Part shown: positions 1 to 9,333 of the stretch, one piece after another | How the letters are laid out: the number at the start of each line of letters is the position of its first letter | Numbering within the stretch: position 1 is the stretch's first letter | Origin: Gemmatimonadaceae bacterium | GTDB taxonomy: Bacteria; Gemmatimonadota; Gemmatimonadetes; Gemmatimonadales; Gemmatimonadaceae | DNA length: 36,059 bases | Assembly: GCA_025934075.1 (NCBI GenBank) | Contig: JAICYT010000012.1 | Location: 1 to 36,059, forward strand | Reading direction: 5' to 3' | Program-made: the position numbers and the translations under genes | Notes under the pieces: generated by a model | Told to the model about the DNA's origin: nothing | What the model saw: only the letters and a program-made list of their open reading frames with translations | Database searches by the model: none

Positions 1-2561
1 ATGATCTCGGTGCCGCCGGCCAGTACAGCGTGCGCGGCGGCACCGGCAGGCGCTTCGGCGACGGTGCGTACCTGAGCGCGAGCGAGTCGTCCAATTGTGC
101 TCGCATCACCGTCGAAGACGTCTCGCAGATCGGGGCCGCTTCTCGACGGACGCACCAACACCTCGATCAATTTGCCAGGCGGCACGTTGTTGTCGCCCCG
201 GATTTGACGAATCGCCAGTACCGCTTCTCGAATCAGCTCGAACTGCCGAGCGCCGTCCGATGTTGCCGCGGACGGTCGAGTGGGCCAGGCGGCTCGAATG
301 AGAAACTCGCGGCCGTTCGGATCGCGCCCTGGCAACTTCTGCCAGAGCGACTCAGTTACAAACGGCACCACCGGGTGCAGCAACCGCAATGCTTGATCGA
401 ACGCGTGCACCAACACCGCGCGCGCGATCTCGCGATCGTCGCCCGGCGTTTCGAGTCGAGCCTTCACAGATTCCAAATACCAGTCCGCGAGCTCGCTCCA
501 CACGAACCGGCGCGCTGCTTCAGCGTACTCGTTGAGCCGAAGGCCGGCGTACCGCTCGTTCTCGCGCCAGACCCGCGCGTCGGGCGACGCGTGCGCCGTC
601 GTCGGCTGGAGCGGGCCGAGTGCACGATCGCAGTCCTCGATCGCAACGTCGAGCCGCGCCAGAATCCATTGATCCGCTCGCGTCAACGACGTGCGATCGA
701 TCGCGGCGATTGGGCGCACCGCGTCCGTGCCCACGCGGTCGAGCAAAAAGCGACCGATGTTCCACAGCTTCGTGCCGAAGTTGCGCCCCGTCGCGAACGA
801 CTTGTCGATGTCGCTCGGATCGAGAATCACGTCAGCGCCCATGCCCATCCCGGCGATCAGCGTCCATCGCAGCGCATCGGCGCCGTAGAGTTTGATGACG
901 TCGAGCGGATCGATCCCATTGCCGAGCGACTTGGACATCTTGCGATGCTCGGTGTCGCGCGCCGTGCCGTGCAGATACACCGAGTGATACGGCGCGCGCC
1001 CCATGAACGCATACCCCGACATGATCATGCGCGCCACCCAGAAGAACAAAATCTCGGGCGCCGTCACGAGCGTGTCGGTGGGATAGAACGCGGCGAGATC
1101 GGGCGCCTCCTCGTTTGGCCAGCCGAGCGTCGAGATGGGCCAGAGCCATGACGAGAACCACGTGTCGAGCACGTCTTCGTCCTGTCGCACGGGTCCACCG
1201 CAGTACGGGCATTTCGTGATGTCTTCCCGACTCACGATGATGTCCTGCGGCGGATCACAATCAGCGCAGTACCACACGGGAATGCGGTGGCCCCACCACA
1301 ACTGACGCGAGATATTCCAGTCGCGAATGTTGGTGAGCCAATTCACGTACACCGCTTCCCACCGCTCGGGAAGAATGCGAATTGCGCCATCGCGCACCGC
1401 TTGCAGTGCGGGACGCGCGAGCGGTTCCATCTTCACGAACCATTGGTCTGACAGACGCGGCTCGACCACCGTGTCGCAGCGGTAGCAATGGCGCACGGCG
1501 TGTTGATGTGTCTCCACCTTCTGAAGCGCACCACTCTCGCGCAGCATCTCCACAATGCGATCGCGCGCGGCAAACCGATCGAGCCCGTTGATCTCCGCGG
1601 GGACGCGACCGTCGGCGTCCTTCACCTCGCGAACGATGCCATGTTCGTCGATCACGATTGGCATCGCGAGAGAATGACGACGACCCACATCGAAGTCATT
1701 CGCGTCGTGGGCGGGCGTGATCTTCACCACGCCCGTTCCGAACGCCGGATCTGCGTACGCGTCGGCGATCACCGGAATATCGCGATTCACGATCGGTAGT
1801 CGCACGGACTTGCCGATCACGTCGCGATACCGCTCGTCGTCGGGATTCACCGCCACGGCAACGTCGGCGAGCATCGTCTCTGGGCGCGTCGTCGCGATCA
1901 CCAACGAGCGACCGGGCTGGCCTTCCACCGGATACGCGATGTGATACAGTTTGCCCGTCTCGTCCGCGAACTCGGCTTCTTCATCGCTGAGCGACGTGAG
2001 GCAACGCGGACACCAGTGAATCACTCTGTATCCGCGATAGATCAGCCCGCGCTCATGGAGACGCACGAATGCCTCGCGCACGGCACGCGACAATTCCGGC
2101 GACAGCGTGTACGCGGTTCGCGACCAATCCGCCGACGCGCCGATGGCTCGAAGCTGTTCGAGGATCACGCCGCCAGTCTCGGCGACGAACGATTCCGTGC
2201 GCGTCACGAACGCGTCTCGTCCGAGATCGAAACGCGTCTTGCCTTCCGTTGCGATCAGCTTCTCCACCACGTTCTGTGTGGCGATGCCGGCGTGATCGGT
2301 GCCGGGCACCCAGAGTGCTTCCGTGCCCTTCATCCGCGCCCAGCGGATGATCACGTCCTGAATTGCGTTGTTCAGCCCGTGCCCGACGTGCAGAATCGCC
2401 GTGACGTTCGGCGGCGGCATCACGATCGTGTACGGCTCGCGCGTTCCACCGACGCGGACGGACTGATTCGCATCGGCGTCGAAGCAGCCGGCTTCAGTCC
2501 ACGCGCGGTAGATCTCCGGTTCGGAGGTCGCGAAGTCGTAGCGGTCGGGAAGGTCGGTCAT
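1..2561 (-). CDS. valS: Valyl-tRNA synthetase, C-terminal part cut by left edge
   Basis: Class I aminoacyl-tRNA synthetase that charges tRNA-Val in the cytoplasm. The reading frame is open from the ATG at 2561 to the left edge, giving about 853 codons; the extreme C-terminus (normally a coiled coil) lies outside the window. The HIGH-type motif is HVGH at residues 58-61, inside PPPNVTAILHVGH. The KMSKS loop is at residues 541-545 (EHRKMSKSLGNG). Tryptophan-rich catalytic-core segments such as WWGHRIPVWYC and a CPYCGG zinc-like knuckle are also visible. No clear Shine-Dalgarno precedes the ATG. A TACTAT box lies only 9 nt upstream, so the leader may be very short. The frame fits ValRS rather than IleRS or LeuRS by its PPPNVT/HVGH signature. 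A 373-residue open frame on the opposite strand is an antisense shadow. Confidence 0.97.
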   Translation of the reverse strand, partial: MTDLPDRYDFATSEPEIYRAWTEAGCFDADANQSVRVGGTREPYTIVMPPPNVTAILHVGHGLNNAIQDVIIRWARMKGTEALWVPGTDHAGIATQNVVEKLIATEGKTRFDLGRDAFVTRTESFVAETGGVILEQLRAIGASADWSRTAYTLSPELSRAVREAFVRLHERGLIYRGYRVIHWCPRCLTSLSDEEAEFADETGKLYHIAYPVEGQPGRSLVIATTRPETMLADVAVAVNPDDERYRDVIGKSVRLPIVNRDIPVIADAYADPAFGTGVVKITPAHDANDFDVGRRHSLAMPIVIDEHGIVREVKDADGRVPAEINGLDRFAARDRIVEMLRESGALQKVETHQHAVRHCYRCDTVVEPRLSDQWFVKMEPLARPALQAVRDGAIRILPERWEAVYVNWLTNIRDWNISRQLWWGHRIPVWYCADCDPPQDIIVSREDITKCPYCGGPVRQDEDVLDTWFSSWLWPISTLGWPNEEAPDLAAFYPTDTLVTAPEILFFWVARMIMSGYAFMGRAPYHSVYLHGTARDTEHRKMSKSLGNGIDPLDVIKLYGADALRWTLIAGMGMGADVILDPSDIDKSFATGRNFGTKLWNIGRFLLDRVGTDAVRPIAAIDRTSLTRADQWILARLDVAIEDCDRALGPLQPTTAHASPDARVWRENERYAGLRLNEYAEAARRFVWSELADWYLESVKARLETPGDDREIARAVLVHAFDQALRLLHPVVPFVTESLWQKLPGRDPNGREFLIRAAWPTRPSAATSDGARQFELIREAVLAIRQIRGDNNVPPGKLIEVLVRPSRSGPDLRDVFDGDASTIGRLARAQVRTVAEAPAGAAAHAVLAGGTEI

Positions 2562-2883
2562 GGCAGAAAGATAGTAATCCGGTGGAGATGGCGTGCGGCG
2601 TTTAGGGTCAGCGACTTCGACCAGTCCTTCGAACACTCCTTCGAACGATCAATCAAGCATTCGCGCCGACTTGCAGTCCCGTTAGTGTCCGTTGCCGTTT
2701 CAATCAGTGTCCGTTGCCCAATTGTTATTGCCTGCCCGAGCGGGGGTTAAGACCTGCGCGTGGCGCGACACTGTGTCGAATAGGTCATAACAAGAGGAAA
2801 CGGACACGAGCGGAGAGATGGAAACGGACACAAACTGAAAAGCCAAATTCTTGTTCGCGCATTGGACCAACTTCGAACACCGA
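2562..2883. repeat. Non-coding gap upstream of valS with four GTGTCCGTTKCC repeats
   Basis: No convincing gene lies here. The 12-mer GTGTCCGTTKCC (K = G or T) occurs four times: forward at 2685-2696 and 2707-2718, and inverted at 2796-2807 and 2820-2831. The copies within each pair are 22 and 24 nt apart, about two helical turns. Between the pairs sits a perfect palindrome CGACACTGTGTCG (2766-2778), which also contains GTGTC. A second short repeat, CCTTCGAAC, occurs at 2626-2634 and 2638-2646, and the overlapping CTTCGAACAC recurs at 2871-2880. The arrangement suggests protein-binding sites or the remains of a repetitive element. Function unknown. Confidence 0.6.
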
Positions 2884-2917
2884 CAAAGAAAAAGGGCCGC
2901 GTCGCTCGCGGCCCTTT
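2884..2917 (-). terminator. Rho-independent terminator of the BON-domain gene
   Basis: On the minus strand an 11-bp perfect stem (arms 2907-2917 and 2891-2901, AAAGGGCCGCG type) with a TCGCT/AGCGA loop is followed by a T-rich run, TTTTTCTTTG. It lies about 30 nt past the stop codon of the BON-domain gene at 2946 and faces valS, so it should separate the two transcription units. Confidence 0.88.
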
Positions 2918-2945
2918 AGAGTTCACACTTTGCTGGTCGATGCGA

Positions 2946-3833
2946 TCAGAATCGATCGCCTCGATCGGCTGGTGCGTCCCCCATGCCTTGGGTCGCGTCA
3001 ACGTCTGGTACTTGGCGGTCCGCTTCGAGCGGATTAGCGACGTGGTCCCCCTTGGGGACACCGGTCGGCGCGATCGGCGAACCGCTCGTGCGATCGCCAC
3101 GGACCGTTCGCTTGGCCCGCGTGCGACGCTCGGCGACGCCGGCGGTGTCGTCGGCTGCGTTGCGCATACCTTCGTCGACGCGCTGCCAACGATCCTCGAG
3201 CTCGACGCGCGGGTCCGCGTGACGATCCGGCTCGTCCGACGTACCCTGACGCCGCCGACCGGTTCCGACACCGCGACCTTCCCAGCGCGCTTCGGTCAGC
3301 GACGCGTCGCCTTCGCGCACGCGACGAGCCGCTTCTTCGAACCGGCGCTCTTCGTCACCGATCGCGATGCGGTTCACCACGGTCGTTACGCCAGGCACAC
3401 CGCGAGCGATCGTCACCGCGTGCTCCGATTCGTCTTCGTCTTCCACCCACCCGGCGAGCTCGATCACGCCGTCGTTCAATGATCCGATGTCGATCGCACG
3501 CTCCGAGAGAATCGGATCGTTGCGGAACGCTTCAAGGACGTGCTCCTCCAACGACTCGTCGTAGTCTTCGGATTCGAGCTCGTCTTCGTCGACATCGTCG
3601 AAGTCGTCGTCGTCGGCAACGCCATGCGCGCCGCGGAGCGCGTCATCACGGACGCCAGCAGTCGTGCCGCGGCGACGGCGGAGCTTCGACGTCAGTCCGC
3701 TGAAACCGCCAACGCGCTGTGCCACGAGCATCCCCACGGCGAAGCCGGCCACCGCACCAGCGAACACGCCGATGATCGTGTTGGTCGAGGATGACTCGTC
3801 GTCCCGATAGCGAAATCGTGGCAACCGTGACAT
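2946..3833 (-). CDS. BON-domain protein with glycine-rich membrane segment
   Basis: 295 residues. After a basic N-terminus, residues about 19-42 form a glycine/alanine-rich hydrophobic segment (TIIGVFAGAVAGFAVGMLV) like the YtxH or glycine-zipper type, predicting a single membrane anchor. Residues about 73-97 are strongly acidic (DDDDFDDVDEDELESED). Residues about 95-160 match a BON domain: a VLEAFRNDPILSERAIDI helix, then the GVIELAGWVEDEDE strand-turn and a GVPGVTTVVNRI end. BON domains are thought to bind phospholipid membranes and occur in envelope stress proteins such as OsmY. The C-terminal 130 residues are charged and low in complexity, probably disordered. A strong terminator follows and thrS is divergent. 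The exact role is unknown; an envelope-associated structural or stress protein is an inference. Confidence 0.8.
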   Translation of the reverse strand: MSRLPRFRYRDDESSSTNTIIGVFAGAVAGFAVGMLVAQRVGGFSGLTSKLRRRRGTTAGVRDDALRGAHGVADDDDFDDVDEDELESEDYDESLEEHVLEAFRNDPILSERAIDIGSLNDGVIELAGWVEDEDESEHAVTIARGVPGVTTVVNRIAIGDEERRFEEAARRVREGDASLTEARWEGRGVGTGRRRQGTSDEPDRHADPRVELEDRWQRVDEGMRNAADDTAGVAERRTRAKRTVRGDRTSGSPIAPTGVPKGDHVANPLEADRQVPDVDATQGMGDAPADRGDRF

Positions 3834-3859
3834 GGAGTGTGAGCCTTGTGGCGGAGGTT

Positions 3860-3890
3860 GTTGCAGAAGGATACTTTACGCTATTGAAAA
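3860..3890 (+). promoter_or_regulatory. Possible thrS promoter
   Basis: In the 172-nt divergent gap between the BON gene and thrS, a TTGTTG hexamer is followed after 18 nt by TATTGA. It is a weak match to a sigma-70 promoter. I see no T-box leader (no specifier stem or T-box consensus) in this gap. Confidence 0.3.
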
Positions 3891-4005
3891 GCGCGAGTGG
3901 CGAGACGCTCGGCGTGCAAGAACAAGGCCATCTGAGGCAGGGCCGGAGACGCGGTTCAACGCGATAATCTTCGCTCTCCGAGGTGGCGAATCATCAGCCT
4001 GAGAC

Positions 4006-5979
4006 ATGATCGATCGACCAACAGAATCGACGCTGACGCTGACGCTTCCCGACGGATCGCAGCGCACGGTGCCGGCAGGGACGCTGCCGTCGGACGTCGT
4101 CAAATCCATTGGCGAACGCCTCCTTCAAGCCGCCGTCGCGGTTGAAGTGAACGGCGCCATTCAGGATTTGGTGACGCCGCTGCGCGCCAGCGGAACTTTC
4201 CGCGTGCTCACGGATCGTGATGCGCCGGCGCTCGATGTGTTGCGTCATTCCGCCGCCCACATATTGGCCACGGCCGTACGACGCGTCCGGCCCGACGCCA
4301 AAATCGGCTTCGGTCCCGCGATCGACGAGGGCTTCTATTACGACTTCGAAGTCGCCGAATCGTTCACGCCCGAAGATTTGTCCGCGTTCGAGAATGAGAT
4401 GCGCAAAGTCACGGCGGAGAAATATCCGTTCGTGCGTGAGGAAGTGAGCCGCGCCGAAGCGCAACAGCGGTTCGTCGACGACCCGCTCAAGCTCGAGCGA
4501 CTCTCGGAGCTCGGCGAGGACGAAATCATCTCGACGTACACCGACGGGCCATTCGTCGATCTCTGTCGCGGACCACACGTGCCCGACACGTCGCGCCTCA
4601 AGCATTTCAAGCTGACGCACACCGCCGGCGCATATTGGCGCGGCGATTCCAAGCGTCAGATGCTCCAGCGCATCTACGGCACCGCTTTCTTCAAGAAGGA
4701 AGACCTCGACGCGTACCTCACGCGCATCGAGGAGGCAAAGAAGCGCGACCATCGCGTGGTCGGCCGACAGCTCGATCTGTTCATGATGCATCCGTCGTCA
4801 CCCGGCGCGGTGTTCTGGACGGAGCGCGGTACCGCCGTGTACAACGCACTCAACGACTTCATTCGCGAGCGCCAGCGCGACGACTTCCACGAGATCAAGA
4901 CGCCGCTCTTGTACAACAAAGATCTGTGGGAGATCTCTGGCCATTGGGGCAAGTACCGCGAGAACATGTTCCTCGTCTTGGACAAAGAGACGGGCGAGCA
5001 CGACTTCTCGCTCAAGCCCATGAACTGCCCGTCGCATTACTTGCTTTACCAATCCAAAAAGCATTCGTATCGAGAGCTGCCGCTCCGTTACGTCACGTTC
5101 GATGTCTTGCACCGCAACGAGCTCACGGGCGCGCTGTCCGGTCTCACGCGCGTGCGCCAGTTCCAGCAGGATGATTGCCACGTTTTCCTGCGCGAGGATC
5201 AAATCAAGGACGAAGTCCATTTCCTGCTGCGCTTCATCCTCAGCTATTACGAGACGTTCGGTCTCACCTCGAACCTCAAGTTCGCCACGCGTCCCGCGGT
5301 TCGCGTCGGTACCGACGACATGTGGGATCGCGCCGAGTCGTCGCTCAAGGCCGCGCTCGAGGCGACGGGCATGAAGTACGAGCTCAAGGAAGGCGACGGC
5401 GCATTCTACGGACCCAAGATCGACTTCGATGTCACCGATTCGATCGGACGTCCGTGGCAGCTCGGCACGATTCAGCTCGACTACAGCAATCCCGAGCGCT
5501 TCGATCTGAGCTACGTCGGCGAAGACAACGCGTCACACCGCCCGGTGGTCATTCACCGCGCGGTGAGCGGTTCGCTCGAACGATTCATCGCGATTCTCAT
5601 CGAGCACTTTGCCGGAGCATTCCCCGTCTGGCTTGCCCCAGAACAAGTTCGCATTCTGCCGATCACCGACGACTATCGCGCATACGCCGAGCAGGTCACG
5701 AAGCGCTTGTACGACGCCGGCCTTCGCGTGCATCTCGACGCGCGCGCGGAGACGCTCAAGTATCGCGTTGCCGAAGGCGCGCGCATGAAGGTTCCGTACA
5801 TGATCGTGGTCGGAAAGCGCGAAGCGGAGCAGGGAACGGTGGCGGTCAACGTGCGTGGGGCGGGAGAAAAACAAAAGCCCAATGCGGTGCCGCTCGAAGA
5901 ATTCCTTTCGCGCATCCTCGAAGAGCATCGCACGCGCGCGCTCACGCTCTCGGCGCATGCAAGGGCGGCGGAAGCCTAG
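4006..5979 (+). CDS. thrS: Threonyl-tRNA synthetase
   Basis: 657 residues, full length for a bacterial ThrRS. It charges tRNA-Thr and edits mischarged Ser-tRNA. Domains in order: N-terminal TGS domain (about 8-68); editing domain with its metal-type cluster H81/H85 (HSAAH) and C187/H191 (CRGPH), equivalent to the E. coli HxxxH and CxxxH residues; class II catalytic core with MNCPSH (zinc Cys), RVRQFQQDDCHVF (motif 2) and HRAVSGSLERFIAILIEHF (zinc His and motif 3); and a C-terminal anticodon-binding domain starting near APEQVRILPI. The ATG at 4006 gives the standard TGS N-terminus, although the Shine-Dalgarno is weak. It is followed by a 264-nt gap and a convergent permease gene. Nothing is missing. 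Confidence 0.98.
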   Translation: MIDRPTESTLTLTLPDGSQRTVPAGTLPSDVVKSIGERLLQAAVAVEVNGAIQDLVTPLRASGTFRVLTDRDAPALDVLRHSAAHILATAVRRVRPDAKIGFGPAIDEGFYYDFEVAESFTPEDLSAFENEMRKVTAEKYPFVREEVSRAEAQQRFVDDPLKLERLSELGEDEIISTYTDGPFVDLCRGPHVPDTSRLKHFKLTHTAGAYWRGDSKRQMLQRIYGTAFFKKEDLDAYLTRIEEAKKRDHRVVGRQLDLFMMHPSSPGAVFWTERGTAVYNALNDFIRERQRDDFHEIKTPLLYNKDLWEISGHWGKYRENMFLVLDKETGEHDFSLKPMNCPSHYLLYQSKKHSYRELPLRYVTFDVLHRNELTGALSGLTRVRQFQQDDCHVFLREDQIKDEVHFLLRFILSYYETFGLTSNLKFATRPAVRVGTDDMWDRAESSLKAALEATGMKYELKEGDGAFYGPKIDFDVTDSIGRPWQLGTIQLDYSNPERFDLSYVGEDNASHRPVVIHRAVSGSLERFIAILIEHFAGAFPVWLAPEQVRILPITDDYRAYAEQVTKRLYDAGLRVHLDARAETLKYRVAEGARMKVPYMIVVGKREAEQGTVAVNVRGAGEKQKPNAVPLEEFLSRILEEHRTRALTLSAHARAAEA

Positions 5980-6243
5980 GCCTCTCGGCTGAGTAGCGTA
6001 CTGTGTCGTGAGACCGCTCTTCCTTCCAGACTCCTGGATGGATCGCGGTTTGCGTGAACTCACTCGAGCCTGGTATCTCGAACCTGCAATCTCGATGCTG
6101 GTCTCGGGGTCGACGTCGCGATCTCGTCTCGCCAAACGGGACCGAAATCTTGCGAGGCTCATCGAGTGCTGCTGGTCCGTGCCGTTCCGTCGATTCCGTG
6201 GCACCACATGCAACACCCGCTGACCCAACGGAGTCAACCGCAA

Positions 6244-8913
6244 CTAGTCGGCACGAATCGCCGTCATCGGATCGACCGCCAACGCCCGTCGTGTCGGGAC
6301 GACGCACGCGGCGATCGCCACAAGAATCAGCACCAGCGCGCCGGAAACGAATGAGAGCGGGTCGGAGCGCGTGACTCCATGCAGTTGGCTCTCGATCATC
6401 TTTGTCGCCCAGTTTGCGGAAACGAGCCCGACCGCCGCGCCAAGGACGGCGAGCCACGTGCCGCGCCAAAGCACACTGCGCGCGATTCGTGACCCCGATG
6501 CACCCAGCGCAACGCGAATTCCAATCTCGCGCGTCTGCTGTGTCACTGTATAAGCCATCACTCCATAGAGTCCGACTCCGGCCAACGCCAGCGCGAGCCC
6601 GGTGAAGATGCTCAACACGAGCATGATGAATCGCGGACCGGAGAGTGCCCTGCTGAGAAACTCCTCTGTACCGTCGATCGTCGGCGCATTTCGAATTCCC
6701 ATCGTGTGCAACAGACCCGTGATCGGCGCAAGTGCCTTTGCATCGCCACTTGTTCGCACCATCACTGTCGGCGATGCGGTGGCGCCCGACGCGGTGTACA
6801 GAACTGGCGCAGTCGATTCCGAACCCGGGCCGGTCGTTGCTGCGTCATGTGCGACGCCGACGATCGTGAGCCATGGCTCGCTGTTCGCCGGGTGTTCGTC
6901 CTTTCCGGACAACTCATTCTGCGCGATGCGAACGCGATGCCCGAGCGCCGATTCGTCGCCCCAGTGCTTTCGCGCGAAGCCCGCGTTGATGATCACTTGC
7001 CGCGCCGATGCCGACGTGTCCGTAAACGTCGTGCCCTGAACGAGCGGAATTCCCATGGTCGCGAAGAACCCAGGCTCGACTTGATTGACATCCACGAACA
7101 GGGTCGTCCCCGCCGGCGGGGCAGTCTCGCCATCGATTTCGAGCCGCCCGATGCTGAATGAGCGAGAGCCCGGCGCAACACTGGCGATCGCAGCCGACCG
7201 CACGCCGGGCAGTTGCCGCAGCCTGCTCACAAACTCCGTCATGAACGCCGAACGCGCCGCCGGCATCGTGTCGTGTCCCGGCTCCGTGGGAAGGCGAACG
7301 GCATAGAGTCCCTTCGGATCGAATCCGAGATCGGCGTTTTGCAGATTTGCCATGCTGCGAATCAACAACGTCGCTCCAACCAACAACATGGCCGACAATG
7401 CCATTTCGCTGACGACGAGCGTCGCACGGCCGCGATGATGCCGCCCTGACGCCGAGACCGATGTCGCACTGTTCTTGAGCGTATCGTGCGCCGAGTAGCG
7501 AGCGGATTGCACAGTGCCAATGAGGCCGAACACGATTCCGCTCAGCGCGGCCAATCCGATCGCGACCCAGAGTGTCAGCGCATTGAGATGCGCCAACTGG
7601 ATCTCGTCATACCACGTAGGACGCATGGCAATCAGACCGTGCAGGCCGACCCATCCAAGGAAAATCCCGCACGCCGAGCCGAGGAACGCGAGCATGAGAC
7701 TTTCCGTGAGCAACTGGCGTAGCAGCCGCCAGCGGCCGGCACCCAATGCCGCGCGAATCGCGAGCTCTCGTTGGCGCGCGGCTGAACGGGCGAGCAGCAA
7801 GTGTGCGACGTTCGCGCAGGCGATGAGCAGCACGAGCGCTACCGCCGCCGTCAGCATCACCAGCGAGTCACGCATCTGGACACGCTGCGCTGGAGTGGTG
7901 ATCACTGTCTTGAACGGCAGCTTGCCGGACGAGAACTGACCGGTCCGCGCGAAAATGGAGTCGAGCTCTTTCGTTGCCGCCTCGATCGTGACGCCGGGAC
8001 GCAAGCGACCCAGGAGCGCCATGCTGCGCTTGTCGTCCTGGACGTCGAGCGGCAGGAACACATCGGCCGGTCGCACACGACGCTCGATCTGCACCGCCGC
8101 GGGCAAAATCCCGACGATCATGTACGACGTGTCGTTGAGCGTGATCATTTTGCCCAGTACACTCGGATCAGATCCAAATCGCTGTCGCCAAAATGATTCG
8201 CTCAGCGCCACGACGCGCCCGCCGTTCAGAATGTCTTGCGCCGTGAACATCCGCCCGCGGAGCGGACGCTGTCCCGCGAACTGTGCAAACGTTGGAAAGA
8301 CTTCCGCGGTCATCACTCTGCTCGGCTCGCCCGCCGTTTTGAGCATGCGCGGCCCGAATGCCGTGCCTTCGATCGCCTCGAAGCTATGCGCGGTCTGCAT
8401 CCAAGCGCGCACGACGTTCGCGCTCGGCGTGATCGTTACACGTATGCCTGTACTGTTGCCCTGACTCGGTTGTTGCTCGACGTAGACGATTCGATCCGCA
8501 TGCGGGAAGGGAACAGGGCTGAGCAACAGCGTGCTGACGACGCTGAACACCGCCGTCGTGGCGCCGATGCCGAGGGCCAATGTGAGAATCGTGATGGCAG
8601 TCCAGCCCTTTTGTCGGCCCAGAGTTCGCGCGGCGAACGAGACATCCTGGCGCAAATCGGCGATGTACTCAGTGCGATGCATGCGTAGCTCGCGGTGGCG
8701 CGCGGCCTCGAGGAGCCGCGCTCGGGATTCGGTCAATGGTCCAAAGCGCCGGGCGGCTTCGCGAAATGCTTCTTCCGGCGTCGCGCCCTGTGCTACCAGC
8801 TGCTCCGCGCGCAGGGACAGGTGAAGCTTGATCTCGTCCTCGACTTCACGCTCCCATCGATCGCGCCGTCGAAGCGCCAAACGAAATGCGCGCCGGACAC
8901 CGGAGCGGATCAT
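6244..8913 (-). CDS. ADOP-type ABC permease (MacB/FtsX-like), module 1
   Basis: 889 residues, inner-membrane protein with the duplicated architecture of the ADOP (acidobacterial duplicated orphan permease) family. Residues 1-75 are the charged helical permease-prefix region (EVEDEIKLHLSLRAEQL). Next come a transmembrane helix near 105-125 (ILTLALGIGATTAVFSVV), a MacB-like periplasmic core, and an FtsX block with the cytoplasmic signature RELAIRAALGAG near residue 381. A second periplasmic domain and a second FtsX block with REIGIRVALGAS near residue 800 follow. The start overlaps the upstream PadR stop by 4 nt (ATGA), indicating translational coupling. No ABC ATPase gene is nearby, as is usual for this family. 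The substrate is unknown; MacB relatives move lipoproteins, peptides or antibiotics by mechanotransmission. Confidence 0.9.
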   Translation of the reverse strand: MIRSGVRRAFRLALRRRDRWEREVEDEIKLHLSLRAEQLVAQGATPEEAFREAARRFGPLTESRARLLEAARHRELRMHRTEYIADLRQDVSFAARTLGRQKGWTAITILTLALGIGATTAVFSVVSTLLLSPVPFPHADRIVYVEQQPSQGNSTGIRVTITPSANVVRAWMQTAHSFEAIEGTAFGPRMLKTAGEPSRVMTAEVFPTFAQFAGQRPLRGRMFTAQDILNGGRVVALSESFWRQRFGSDPSVLGKMITLNDTSYMIVGILPAAVQIERRVRPADVFLPLDVQDDKRSMALLGRLRPGVTIEAATKELDSIFARTGQFSSGKLPFKTVITTPAQRVQMRDSLVMLTAAVALVLLIACANVAHLLLARSAARQRELAIRAALGAGRWRLLRQLLTESLMLAFLGSACGIFLGWVGLHGLIAMRPTWYDEIQLAHLNALTLWVAIGLAALSGIVFGLIGTVQSARYSAHDTLKNSATSVSASGRHHRGRATLVVSEMALSAMLLVGATLLIRSMANLQNADLGFDPKGLYAVRLPTEPGHDTMPAARSAFMTEFVSRLRQLPGVRSAAIASVAPGSRSFSIGRLEIDGETAPPAGTTLFVDVNQVEPGFFATMGIPLVQGTTFTDTSASARQVIINAGFARKHWGDESALGHRVRIAQNELSGKDEHPANSEPWLTIVGVAHDAATTGPGSESTAPVLYTASGATASPTVMVRTSGDAKALAPITGLLHTMGIRNAPTIDGTEEFLSRALSGPRFIMLVLSIFTGLALALAGVGLYGVMAYTVTQQTREIGIRVALGASGSRIARSVLWRGTWLAVLGAAVGLVSANWATKMIESQLHGVTRSDPLSFVSGALVLILVAIAACVVPTRRALAVDPMTAIRAD

Positions 8914-9266
8914 GTGCCCGCCGGCGCTGGTTCGCCGCTCTTCGACGCAGTGAGAATGCTCGTCACCGTGTCGGCATATTGGACCCAGTTGCGCGTCTCG
9001 GCGCGGAGATGTGTGCGACCCGCTGACGTCAGCTTATAGTAGCGTGCGCGCCGATTGTTTTCGGTGACACCCCACTCGGCTTGCAGCAGTCCGCGCTCCT
9101 CGAGTCGGTACACGGCTTGGTAGAGCGCAGAGTCTTCGATCTCGAGCGACGAATTGGCGGCGCGCTCGAGCCACGAGACGATCTCGAAGCCATGCATTGG
9201 CGTCCAGCTCAGGGCGCGCAAAACCAGCAAGTCGAGCGTGCCCTTCAGGACTGGTAGGCGGCTCAC
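8910..9266 (-). CDS. PadR-family transcriptional regulator, module 1
   Basis: 118 residues. Residues about 8-85 form the PadR winged helix-turn-helix: KGTLDLLVLRALSW, PMHGFEIVSWLE, the ALYQAVYRLEERGLL recognition region and the wing RRARYYKLTSAGRTHL. The GTG start at 9266 is preceded by a good Shine-Dalgarno, GGAGGGA, with a 4-nt spacer. PadR proteins are usually dimeric repressors that sense small molecules. This one overlaps the permease gene by 4 nt and probably controls that operon. An inverted repeat just upstream of the start (9275-9300) is a candidate autoregulatory operator. The ligand is unknown. Confidence 0.92.
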   Translation of the reverse strand: MSRLPVLKGTLDLLVLRALSWTPMHGFEIVSWLERAANSSLEIEDSALYQAVYRLEERGLLQAEWGVTENNRRARYYKLTSAGRTHLRAETRNWVQYADTVTSILTASKSGEPAPAGT

Positions 9267-9274
9267 TTTGTCCC

Positions 9275-9300
9275 TCCAGATGGTCTATTGAGAGTCTGGA
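9275..9300 (-). promoter_or_regulatory. Candidate operator of PadR module 1
   Basis: Inverted repeat TCCAGA (9275-9280), 14-nt spacer, TCTGGA (9295-9300), partly overlapping the ribosome-binding region of the PadR gene. A perfect TTGACA -35 box lies further upstream on the minus strand (9333-9328), but the matching -10 (AGTCTT, 18-nt spacing) is poor. PadR binding here is an inference. Confidence 0.4.
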
Positions 9301-9333
9301 TGGAAGACTGAGCATCTCGGCGCGTTCTGTCAA

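Noticed and set aside
30..1151. 373-residue open frame on the plus strand
   Set aside because: It is antisense to valS, whose frame shows clear HIGH and KMSKS motifs. The plus-strand translation is Arg-rich and has no family features.
2685..2831. CRISPR-like repeats
   Set aside because: Only four 12-bp copies in two orientations, with no regular spacers and no cas genes.
5533..6243. 236-residue minus-strand frame after thrS
   Set aside because: Most of it is antisense to the thrS C-terminal region; no motif or Shine-Dalgarno supports it.
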